Part shown: positions 12,250 through 23,700 of the stretch, in pieces
Layout of the letters: each line of letters starts with the position of its first letter
How positions within the stretch are numbered: the first letter of the stretch is position 1
Origin: Heterostelium album PN500
Lineage: Eukaryota; Evosea; Eumycetozoa; Acytosteliales; Acytosteliaceae
Direction: 5' to 3'
DNA length: 64,000 nucleotides
Assembly: GCF_000004825.1 (NCBI RefSeq)
Contig: NW_008805063.1
Span: 1,798,857 to 1,862,856, forward strand
Position numbers and translations under genes: made by a program
Notes under the pieces: model-generated
The model's database searches: none
What the model was told of the DNA's origin: nothing
What the model saw: only the letters and a program-made list of their open reading frames with translations

Positions 12250-13080
12250 ATGGCAGAATTATCATTGGCAAGATTAACAGAGGAAAGAAAAACATGGAGA
12301 AAAGATCATCCTGTTGTATGTTAATTACCTTTTGTTTGTTTGTTATTAGTTACAACAACAACAACAACATCAACTAATTATATATCACTGTTATGTTATC
12401 TATCTTAGGGATTCTTTGCAAGACCAGAGAATAATCCCGATGGTTCAGCTAATCTATATAAATGGCTTTGTGGTATTCCTGGTAAAGAAGGTGTATGATA
12501 TCATTTCATTCAATATAATAGATAACAGATAGACATTGTTGATTCTAATTAGCAATTACTTGATCATTTTCTAAATATATGTACAGACTCCATGGGAAGG
12601 AGGTGTCTACCCATTGTCGATTCAATTCAGTAGCGAATATCCAAGTAAACCACCAAGATGTTCTTTGCCACCAAACTTTTTCCATCCAAATGTATTCCCA
12701 AATGGAGATATCTGTCTCTCTATCATTAATGAGAGTGGTTGGAAGCCATCTATTAGTGTTAAACAAGTATGTAGTGGCAGTTAACTGCTGTTAAAAACAA
12801 CATAATTAATCTATCAAAATATAATCTAACAAAACATCAAATCATCTCTTTTTACTATAATAAAGATTGTATTGGGTGTTCAAGAATTACTAGATACACC
12901 AAACACAAAGAGTCCAGCATCAAATGCATACAAGATTTACGAGTAAGTTTTCTATTTTTGTTTTAAATAAACTATATACTAATAGTTATTTTTCATTTAT
13001 AAATCAATTACAGAAAAGACAGAGTTGATTATAATAAAAAAGTTAAAGAACAAGCAAAGAGATACCCTCCACAATTATAA
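12250..13080 (+). CDS. ubc9: SUMO-conjugating enzyme E2 Ubc9, 157 residues
   Basis: Five exons (12250-12315, 12409-12492, 12587-12766, 12866-12942, 13014-13080) join to 158 codons, the usual length of Ubc9 (158 residues in human). The N-terminus ALSRLxxERKxWRKDHP pattern is kept as LSLARLTEERKTWRKDHP, the basic face that binds SUMO. HPN precedes the active-site Cys in NGDICLSII. The Ubc9-specific PWEGGVYPL and IKQILLG-like (VKQIVLGVQELL) segments are present. The enzyme receives SUMO from the SAE1/2 E1 and passes it to lysines of mainly nuclear targets. Donors are GTATGT, GTATGA, GTATGT and GTAAGT. No oddities were seen. Confidence 0.96.
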
Positions 13081-13261
13081 TTAACAGAAATCAAATGTAA
13101 ATAATATAAAAGCAATAGATTTTATTTTGATGTCCTATTTATGACATCTAAACAAACAAACAATTAGTTAGTTTATCAATATCGTCATTAAGAATATATA
13201 TCAATGAATGAATAATGAATTCAATATCTATTTAAAAGAAAGTAAAAAAAAAAGAAAAAAA

Positions 13262-13304
13262 AAAAGATAAATTACTGTACAAAAAAAAAAGTAATTTATC
13301 TTTT
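13262..13304. terminator. 14-bp perfect hairpin between convergent genes
   Basis: AAAAGATAAATTAC at 13262-13275 is exactly complementary to GTAATTTATCTTTT at 13291-13304 around an A-rich 15-base loop. It lies between the 3' end of Ubc9 and the 3' end of the next minus-strand gene, so it could mark transcript ends on both strands. A chance stem in A+T-rich DNA cannot be excluded. Confidence 0.35.
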
Positions 13305-13359
13305 CTTTATATTTTATTATTATTACTATTATGTTCGTTCAGTTTCGTTTCGTTTCGAT

Positions 13360-13950
13360 TTAATAATTTCTATCTATTCCTATGTTTTGATTTGGTTGAC
13401 CGCCGTATGGCTGACCATAGGGTACAGCTGGAACACCTGCTTGCGGTTCGAAACCCGGTGGGTAGTAAGGTGTTGGTGCGGCTGCTGGTGGTACTGTTGG
13501 AATGTAGGCTTGAGGTGGTGGTTGTTGCGGCATCTGTGTGTTTGGTGGAATGTAAACGGGTGGCGGTGCTTGGCTGAATCCTGGTGGTTGGTATGGTGCT
13601 GGCGGTTGCGCGTAGACAACCTGTGGCGTGGTGACCATCACTACGGCCGGTGCCGCTGCGCACTTATTTCGCTCGAATCGTCTTCTTCTCATCCAGTACT
13701 TGATGAGCGACATCACCAGTGCAAATCCTACGCAACACGCTATAACGACCACTGCAATGCCGACACCGGTCAGTTTCGATGAGCAGGTATCGCACACCGC
13801 TATATACTGGTTATAGTAGCTGGGTGAAAAGACACCCGAGAATCCTTCACACTTGAATTCGGTGAGTGACTGATTTCTCTTGGGCGATGAATCGCATGAC
13901 TGATAGAATGTTACTCTACTACCTTCACAACAACCTTGCCAAGTAGACAT
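13360..13950 (-). CDS. small single-pass membrane protein with Pro/Tyr-rich tail, 196 residues
   Basis: A single exon from ATG 13950. The short N-terminal ectodomain (about residues 1-60) has seven Cys, including CC at 7-8, CEG and CDTC. A hydrophobic segment follows at about 62-85 (GVGIAVVVIACCVGFALVMS), then a basic stop-transfer WMRRRRFERNK. The C-terminal ~100 residues are rich in Pro, Gln, Tyr and Ala with PPGF, PPPVY and PPAPY repeats. The architecture resembles Shisa/CYYR1-type adaptors, whose PPxY-like tails bind WW-domain proteins, but I cannot assign the family firmly. No cleavable signal peptide is visible, so either topology is set by the transmembrane segment or a 5' exon is missing. 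The gene is much richer in G+C than its surroundings, as expected for coding DNA. Confidence 0.75.
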   Translation of the reverse strand: MSTWQGCCEGSRVTFYQSCDSSPKRNQSLTEFKCEGFSGVFSPSYYNQYIAVCDTCSSKLTGVGIAVVVIACCVGFALVMSLIKYWMRRRRFERNKCAAAPAVVMVTTPQVVYAQPPAPYQPPGFSQAPPPVYIPPNTQMPQQPPPQAYIPTVPPAAAPTPYYPPGFEPQAGVPAVPYGQPYGGQPNQNIGIDRNY

Positions 13951-14715
13951 TATTATAATGATGATAATAACAATAGTAGTTGTTATATAAATAAAATTAA
14001 AATTACAAAGTTATCTATCTATAAAGAAGAAAATTAATTAAATCGATTATCAAATTAAATTAATTTATTTTTACCACAAGCAAAAACGTCATCCAAAGTC
14101 ATTAAATCACCAAAATTTAGCAAAAAAAAAAAAAAACAAAATTCTTTTTATAACTTTTAGACTCGCACAAAAATGTGAAAAGTGTGATTCTTTGAATTTG
14201 AAGAGGTTATAGAGTGCTTGATTTTTTGGTAAATCAAATTGCTGATTTTTATTTTTTAGTTCACTGTTGCGGAATAAATGATATCTGAAAATCTTCGATG
14301 TGTAGATTCACCAGGGCAATTCGAAATATTCAATTCTCCCAAACTTTATTTCAATCCAATTGTGGATAAAAGAGACTTACATTTTCAAACATTCATCCTA
14401 TGTTTCATCTAGGAATTTACTAAATATAACAATACCTATAGTTTTTTAATAAATAATCAAAACAAAAATTTTAAATTATTTTAGGCATTAGGTTGACAAC
14501 TGCAATAAAAATTTCATCTAAATTTATTTATTTTTTTTGGAGGTGAAAAGGTATTGGAAAGGAGAAGATTGTATTAAGCATAAATATCTTTAATGTACTA
14601 ATACTTAGAGTAAACCAAAATAATAATAATAATTGAAATGTGTCTTTTTCTAATTGCATTACTTTTTATTCAAAGCATAGAGTATTATTTCATTAAAAAT
14701 AGTTGATTTGATTAT
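13951..14715. other. spacer upstream of the membrane-protein gene, downstream of the A2M-like gene
   Basis: About 765 bases. Mostly A+T-rich. A patch at about 14270-14350 has more balanced composition and a short minus-strand open stretch ending at 14260, but no start, no good splice partner and stops in all frames nearby. Not called as a gene. Confidence 0.35.
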
Positions 14716-17700
14716 TTATTCAACAATTAATTTGACTGATTTAGTTCTGGCATTGATCTCTGGCTCGTAAACTTCTTCAATGGTAGCTGGTGGAATTAAG
14801 AATTCACCTTTGCTTGTGGCTCTTAGGTTGTATTTGAATTCATGAGTTCCTGGTGCCATTGTCGATGAGAAAATTTCTGTTCTTTCATCTCTAAAGTTTA
14901 TCTGTAGATTTTGTTTTAAAAAAAAAAAGTTAAATAATTTACACAATTTATAGGATTTCTATATATATATATATGTGAAAACTTACAAATTCCCAAAGTT
15001 CAGTGATTTTAACATCCTTAATATCAACAGACTGGTAAGAACCAGCTAGTTTATCAACCAATGCTGTATTGTATCTTGTAGACTCTGTGACAACAGTGAG
15101 TGTAACAGTGAATTGAGTACCAACTTTCATCTTTAATGTTGATTCTACTGGATCGAAATCGATATGATCATCTTCGGTTCTTGGAGCGAAACCTCTGTAT
15201 ACTTCGAATCCATTCGATTCTTGGTCGACCTTCAATTCAGTTGGAGCATATTTGATATTCAATCTGTAATATAATCTTCCTTTACCTTCCTTCTGAATCC
15301 AAATCTCACCCTCTGGATGTGATACTGTTGATGTTTGTGTTGGTGGTACGTCAAATGAAACACTTGGTGCAACAACTGCAGTTGTAGTTGTAGCAGCATT
15401 TTCAGAAGTAGTAGTGGTTGTGGTAGTTGTTGATTCAGCAGTAGCAGTAGTAGTTGTTGGAGCAGCATCAGTAGTTGTAGTGGTTGTGGTAGTTGTTGAT
15501 TCAGCAGTGGAGTTGGTGGTATCATTTGTTGTTGGAGCGGCATCAGTGGTTGTAGTGGTGGTAGTTGTTTCAGTAACTGGTGCAACAGCTGGAGTTGTAT
15601 TAGTTTCAGTTGTAGTTGTTGTTGGAGCAGCAGTGTTAGTTGATTCAGCAGTGGTGGTAGTTGTTGTTGGTGGTGCGGTAGTAGTGGTTGTTGGAGCAGT
15701 AGTAGTATTGTTCTCTGCGGCAAGTGCAGCGGCAACAGATTGACCTTTTCCTTTACCAATACTTCTAACATCTTCTTTGGTCTTTGATCTTGACTTGGTG
15801 GAGGTTGGTTTTCCTTCTGGAACGGTATGCTTGAATCCGAGATCCTTCTTGAAGAGAGCAGCAACTGGGACTTCCATTGAGTAGGAAATGGTTGATCTAC
15901 CTTCAAACAATGGGGTTTGACCACAGTAGACACCATTTACTTCATTGCCTACAACGCTCTTGATCAACCATGCACGAGCCAACGATTTAGGTGTACTCTT
16001 TTCAAAGACCGATGAATACTCTGCGATGGCAGTGATAGCCCAACAATTCGATTGAATATTAGTCCACACACCATTGGATTTTCTATCCAACAAACCGATG
16101 AGAATCTTTGGAATCATATCGCTGTTCGACTTGCAAGCGACCATCGATCTGAGAATCACTGAATTGGTTCTGATTGGATCGTGGAACAGCTGAGTCTTGA
16201 TAATCTTATCGTAGTAACTGATAAATGTGATGGAGTTCTCTTCGATCGTGGCATTCTTGGTGAGGTAAGCAACGATTTCATCACGCTTCTTTGAGAATTG
16301 TGATTCCACCAGAGTACCAAGAATCCATGCCAAACTCTCGAGTGTCAACTCACTGAAGGAATGCGCTTGGTAGAAACGAACGGCAAGATCGGATATCTTG
16401 GTTCTGTTCTTCTTGTTGCTTGTGAGCTGGTAGAGTGTGTAGATGGCATAGGAAACGGTTGCCAACTCGGCGTCGTTCTTTGATGTGAGATGCTTGTCAA
16501 CGTAGGATTGACAGAATTGTGTGCATTTGGTGATCACTTCACCCTTGACAGTGTATCCACAGTCGTTCATCAACGCCAGGGCGTGAGCGGCATGGACCGA
16601 CTCGAAATCACATTTACCAAAGTATTTGGAGCTCCAAGTGTGGAAGTCACCTTGTTCAGTCTGACGATTGGCAAGAGTTACACTGAGTTGACCAATCTTC
16701 TTCTTCACCTCACGATGCGAGGGTAGCTGTTGGAGTTTCTGGTCACCCATGATCTGGTAGAGAGAAACGATACCGATTGCTTGTGATGCAAGATTCTCGG
16801 TTCTCTCGTATGGGTAGTTGATCAGCGACAATGCAGCATCCGAGAGATGTTGCAACAGAGTTGAACTGATATCCAATTGGAATGAACCAAAGTATGGAAG
16901 TGAATCGTGTGGCATCTTGACTTCTTGGATTGCACCGACTTGTTCATCGATGGTTCCATAGATGGAAGAAGTCAAAGTGGTGGGAGGTTGATTGACTGGA
17001 ATGAGAACTTCCATTGCATCACCATACTTTCCGCTGACACAACTGAAATGAATAGATGATTCACCGACATTGACAGATTTAATACGGAAAGTGAATGATC
17101 TTCTTTGTTTCTTCTTGACCAATGCGAATTGTCCATAGGATCTGAGAGTGTTCTCTGTGTTGTTGCTGTTGTTGACATCGAATACAAGATGATCAGATAC
17201 CTTTGAACCAAGTTTAACAATTCTATCTTGATTGGAAAGATTCGATACGACTACAGTGATTTCACAGCTATCGTTGAGACTGAGGAATCTTGGTGGTACA
17301 CATCTGGTGGACAACATGATCTTGGCGTTGACCAATGATTCTGACTTACCGAACTTTTGTTCCTGATTGGAAACAACACCCCAGATACGATAACGAGTAA
17401 GATTGTCTGGAAGAGTCACTGGAATTCTTACTTTACCTTCTTGATCGGTGGTAACTGATGGTGTAAAGTTGGCGAGTGCATCGAAATTGACTCTCATCAA
17501 AGAGATCATATCCAACTCTTCTTCTTCCTCATCCAAATCCTCCTCGGATTCATAGATTTCCGGTTCACCGGCAGCTAAATCCATCTTATCCTTCTCGTTG
17601 TATGATTCTCCCCAATCATCGCCTTCCAGTGCTTGGTCAAGGCCAGCGGATCTCAAAATACCATCATCCAAATTATGCTTTCTCAGTGCAGAACCTTGGG

Positions 17701-20700
17701 AGATTGCACTTAGTAGCGCACCAGCTTCCGAAGGAGCTGCAGCAGTCTTTGATCTTAATCTACTGCTACTACTTGTCGTTGCTGATGAGCTTCTGGATTC
17801 TTCATATTCCTTTGACTTCTTCTTTTTCTCTTTGTCCGCGTGATGAGTTTCTCTCTTGAGAGTTGGGAATTTAGGAAGACCGAATCCCATTGACATTTTC
17901 TTGGCGGATTTAGAGGGACGACCGTATGATTTCGCGGAATAGGAGTAGTCTTCATCGTCTTCGAGTGAGATTTGCTTACGGTAGGAATCTTCAATGGTTG
18001 GATCGTACTCGTCGACAAACATACCTTGAGTGAACTGTACGGTCATCGCTGACTTTCCGACACCGCCGTCACCAATCACTGCCAGTTTGACCTCGGGATC
18101 ACCACCGGTTCTTCTTCTGATGATTTTGGCAATCGTGGTGAATGCCTCTTCGATGTTCAACCTGGTCTTGGCGGATGTCTCCAAATAGGTCATTCCAAGT
18201 GATCTTGCCAGCTCAGTTGCCTCTGTAAAAGTAACTTGAATGTCTTCAACCAAATCACATTTATTACCGATGAGCAATGCTGGAATTTCATCTTCATCAC
18301 GATCTCTTGCCAGTTGTTGATAGTGAGAGGTAACGGAATCGAATGACTGACGATTGTTCAGAGCGAATACAATGAGGAAACCTTTGGATGATTTCGCATA
18401 GAGTGATCTCATTGCAGAGAATTCTTCACAACCTGCAGTATCCAAGATATCGAAAATAACACTTGAAGATTTACCTGATCCTCCACTTGATCCTGGTTTG
18501 GAGACACCTCTTGGAGGTGGTGGTGCTGATGACAATGAAGCAGATGGCAACACTGAATCCAATGAGCACAAAGTAAGTGGTGATGATTCTTCGTCTGAAA
18601 CTTCAATGAATTTGATAGTCTTGGCAGGAACAACTGGTTGTTCGACGCCTGTGGTGTTGTTAGATGAAGATGGTTCGTTGTCATCAACTTCCGATTTCAC
18701 TGGAGTGGTGGTTGTAGTAACTGGTGCAACAACAACCTTTGGTCTGAGAATTGCACTCTCTTTGAATGTTGGTTGAAGAACAACACTGGTGTTGGATACA
18801 CCATGGAAGTGTTCGGACAATGGGTATGGATTACCTTTGGCTGGATAGAAAGAAGTTAATGGATCGGGAATGGAGTAGTTTGTCAAGGAGAGAATGGATT
18901 CATCGACTACCAACAAACAGACTTCGGCACCATTCACTGGAGTACCAGTGGAATCACGTACAATCACATCGATATTGGTGGTTGCACCTGGTTCTACATC
19001 TTCGTCTTCCGGTGTGATGTTTACAGTGAGTTGCTTGGTGGACATGTTGATGTTGATGTCACGCTTGGCATGGTAACGATCCAAACGATCGGAATACCAA
19101 AGATCACACTGAATGGTTACACAAGGTGCCCATTCTTCAATCATTGTCAAAGTTGCAATTGGTTTGGCATTCTCATCTTTGGTTGGATCAAAGTTGAATG
19201 ATTTCGTTGCGACAACACCACCTGACATCACAGTGAAGACGGCATTGAAAGCACCGGGATATGGTGAGTCAATGTTAAGCTTTGCTTCTTGTCCAATCTC
19301 ATAGAGATCCTTATCGAAAGTGAACAAATTATCCAATTTCACGAGATTGGCAAATTGTTGAGTTGGTTCACCTGCAATTGTAAAGATGAATGGTTCACTT
19401 GTTGCTTTGGCAGATTCACTACTAACTGGTTTGGCAGAGGAAGTAGTAGTGGTAGTTGTGGTTTTAGTTGATTCAATTGGTTTCGGTTCGAATTGAGAGA
19501 GTTTCCATTGAATGTTGAATGAAACATTGGTTTGATTCTCTTTGTTTTCAGCGTCGAATATTGATGCAGAGAATTTGTAGATCACCGCTTCCAACTCTGG
19601 TTTCATCGATGGTGATTGAAGTTTGATCGGGTGTTTGAATGGTTGTGATTTAGATACCAACGATTCGGTTTGTTTATGCTGTGGCTCGGAGGTGTTCAAT
19701 CCAGTGGTGGTTTCCAATGTCAAGTTAATTGGCACGTCGGCAATGTAGTTTCCATTGATATCGGTAACGACAACATCGAAAATCAATGGTTCGTTAGCAG
19801 AGGCATCGGTAATGGTGAGTGATTTTCCTGTGGCCGATGAGTAGACACCGACGTAGTAGTTCGATGGATGCAAGATGATTCTGGCTGTCGAGTTGATCAC
19901 CTGGTTGTTGAGGTCGTGGATATCGACATTGGCGTCGACAAACACCGGTTGAGGTGGCGATGGAACCACTCCGTTGTAGGAGATCTTCACAGCGTGAGTA
20001 CCGTCATCCGATGTTCTACCCTTGAGTGTCTTTGATTTCTTGGTGGCGTTGGCATCAATGAACTCTGTGGCGACACCGAATTGATACTTAGAGAAGTGAT
20101 CACCTGGAGGACGGTATGTTCCACTCGACGATTGTACACGCCAGTTTGTATCGGTGCCAGAGAGTGCTGCACCCTCAAAGTAGGTGGATTTCACCTGAAC
20201 GATGGTGTGTCCACTGAAGTGGTCGGCTTCGTTAGCGAGTAGCTCTGTGGCAGCAAGGAATTCAGGACGTTTGAACTCTTGAACATTGAAAGAATGCTTG
20301 AATTGCATCAATGCGATGTTGGATTCAGAGATTTTGAATTTGGTTGGCTTGGTTTGGCCGCCGACTGGCAGTGTCACCAACTCCTTCTCAGAGTCATCGA
20401 CACTAAGATTCAAGATGGCAGTTCCCAAGTTAACGTTGTCTGGCAACTTAATTCCAAAGTTGAATTGACCGAATGCATTTAGCTTCACTTCACCCTTGGT
20501 GACTTGTGATCCGGCACCGTCTTGCAATTGATATTTGATTTGGAATGGCGACATTGTGTGAATGGCAACCTTTGATTCCGACGCCTCACGATTCAACAGA
20601 CGAAGATAACCCTTGATTTGAATGGTTCCTTTTGGTCTGTAGAGTGACTGGTCGTCGAATACATGCCATGCCAAACTACGGTAGGCAGTGTTTGGCTTGA

Positions 20701-23700
20701 CAAACACCTGTTGGAGAAGACAACAGTCACCTTCCTTCTCAGCAATCAAATGCATCTGTGAGTATTCCTTTTGGGTGGTCATGTAGACTACACCCTCTTC
20801 GTTGGTTGTACCCTCAACGAATGTACCGGCAGCGCGTTGTACGGTGGTGGAAGATGCTTGTTTCTTGAGTGTTTTGAATGCCGATTGATGATGTGAGACA
20901 TTGACATTGGAGACACTGGTGATCTTGACACCTGGAACAACCGAACCGTCTGCAACATTCGATGCCCATGCAGTGATGTGATTCTGGTCGACGATTGCAC
21001 CAATCGAGAGACGAGTACATTGAATCCATGTCTTTACACCGGTACGCGAATTTGGTTTGTTTGGATAGATTGCCGATTGAGTTGGGAGAATGACAACACC
21101 GACATGTCCAACCTTCAATTCCGCTGCAAGAGCTGGTGTAACATCTATGAAACTTTCGATAATCTTATCCTTCTCTGGTTCGTTGATGTCAAGAACTTCA
21201 TTGAATACCAATTCTCCTGTCTTCAACTTGTATTCCTCACCAACAATGGTTGTAGGTAACTGTTCCTGTTGGAATACATGGTAGTCCAAGTGAGGATTCA
21301 AACGATACAATTGAACACGTACTTGATTGAGATTGAGTGTCTTCAAACTGATCGATGGAGTTTGAAGAGATGGATCGATGGTCACCACCGATTGATCTAA
21401 CATTTGATGTGTCCAACCCAATGACAAGTCATAGGCGAATGGCGATGGAACAGCACGATAGTTCAACTCGATATCTTCACTCAACGACTGACCATAGATG
21501 TCAGAGATCTCTTTGGAGATGGTGATCTTGAATTGATAATCGATATTCTTCATTATCTTTGGGAAGAGATTCTCGATGGTGATGGTTCTTCCAGAGACTT
21601 GAATGTCGTAGTTCTCACAGGGAGCAGGCTCGACAACAATCGAATTGACATCGATCAACTTTGAGATGTTGTGATTGAAGATGAAACTAATGATATCGTT
21701 GTGACGAATCTCAATGGTTTTCTTAATGGGCAACACTGGGTAGGTCATTTGGAGTGGTAGTACACACGTGATGTAACGTGGATAGACCTTATCGTTGGTC
21801 AGAGGTCCTTCTTCAGATGTTACTTTATCCACTTCAATGGTGATCGATTCCTTGGTTGGCAGTGGAGTGACAGGTACATAGATCAACAATTTCTCTGCGG
21901 ATGTTCTATTGAGCAGCTCCAATCTTGCACCGGAAGTCAACTTGACTTCCTTGGCAATCTCTTCCTCGGTTGCCAAACGCAACTTGTGAGAATGCTTGAA
22001 CTTGAAGATACCACGATGTGAAGTGAATTTGACATGTTCGATCTGTTTGATTGGATCGATTCGTTGTTGGAACAACATCCAATAGATTCCTTGTACACGA
22101 CTTGGATATCCAGAGTTTTCTGAGATGCTGTTGACACTGGTTTGATAGGTCAACTCGTTTCGCTCCAACAAGAATCCGTTTCTCGACGCCAAGTTCTCTG
22201 GAAGTTTGAAAGTGTAGAGTGTCGACAATGGGAAGTCGGTAATTGGCTGACCACAGGCAACGGTGTAGTTGTTTCTGACTGTCCAAGTGACGGTGAATCC
22301 AGGATCCGGTCGGACGACAATGTCTGGAATCTCATCGGCGTTGAACACGTTGTGGTCGAAACGAATCTCAACATGTTGATTGACAATCGAGAGATAGACA
22401 TGAGTTGTATTGGATACAAAAGTAAAGTCATGGCTATCGGTTGATTCAACTGCTCCTTCCGACGATTTGATACCCTCCTTGAGAGTGACGTGATAGGTTG
22501 AGTTAGCAACCAACGGCTTTCCACCGGCCGGCTTCAAAGCGACCCAATATGCAACGTCAGGATTTTCATCCACATAGATATTGGAGTAGTCATCAGAGAG
22601 TTCAATGCTGACCTTCTTCTTCTTGAGTTTACCGCTACCGATGTGAAGTTGAGTGTGTTTCAAAACCGATTGTTTATCGACTTTCTGGTTGAACAACAAG
22701 AGAATCGGACGATTCAAATGGAATGTCTGAGAGGAATTGCTTGGTACAGTACGAACGATAGAAGCAATAGGTGTAGTGAATGTCTTTGAATCACTATCAC
22801 GACTCTGATATAACTCATTAAACTCTGACACCATTGCCGATGAGACATTAACAGTGAAAACGGTTGAACCTGGGAAACTTCCCTCTGGAACACCAAAGAT
22901 TTCATCGTGCTTCTCCTTTCTGTAAACCATCCAACGAGTGATTGTTTGTGGATCCGGTGTTAACAATGGACACCATCCAACTGGTAATGGAATTGGTTGG
23001 GAATCAGCAACTGTTGAATTTGAAGTTGATGTAGTAGTTGTTGTAGTTGTAGTTGTTGAAGTTGTTGGAATATCATCATTGGTTGATCCCTCTGTAACTT
23101 CGGTTGCTGGAGTTGTTGTTGGAACAGTTGTTGAATTGGATGTTGGGAAATCCAATTTCAAACGTTGATTCAAAACAATTTCAATTGCACCTGAAACAGA
23201 ACCTAATTTGATGGATTGAATTCTGAGATTATCAGAAACATTAAAGTTGGTTTTTACGAGGAAATCACCAGTGGATGGACCCTCGGCAGATGGGATGTTT
23301 GGTCCAACCACAACATTGATAGTGGAGTTGGTGTGAACCAATGGGTTCTTAAAGATGATGAACTTTCTTGGTGAGGTGGCTACGATTAATTTAATGGCCT
23401 CCTCAGTGATACCGGCAATCTCTTCCTCAGTGGCAAGTGACAACGATGGCGATTTCTTTAGACGCTTTCCGTTGCTGTCCAAGATCTCGAGATCGACCAC
23501 CGACTTCAAGAGTTGAGCGGTGTTCACCTCTTGATCGAATTCGAAACAGAGGAATTTCGCACGGTCAACCGATACAGTTGTAGATTTGCTTGGGAATTGA
23601 CTGACAACGGTAATGGTTGGAGTGGTATACTTGATGACCACCTCCTTTTCAAGAGTCTCTGAGAAACTGGATTGAATCGACTTGGAAACAGTGACAGTGT

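Noticed and set aside
13443-13456. GGTTCGAAACCC, resembling a tRNA B box
   Set aside because: It lies inside the coding sequence of the Pro-rich membrane protein and no cloverleaf can be built around it.
14260-14350. Short coding-like minus-strand stretch downstream of the A2M-like gene's strand
   Set aside because: No start codon and no exon partner with an open frame at the nearby GTAAGT; too short to support.
15414-15743. Val-rich open frame on the plus strand
   Set aside because: It is the antisense reading of the Thr-rich (ACA/ACT) linker of the A2M-like gene.
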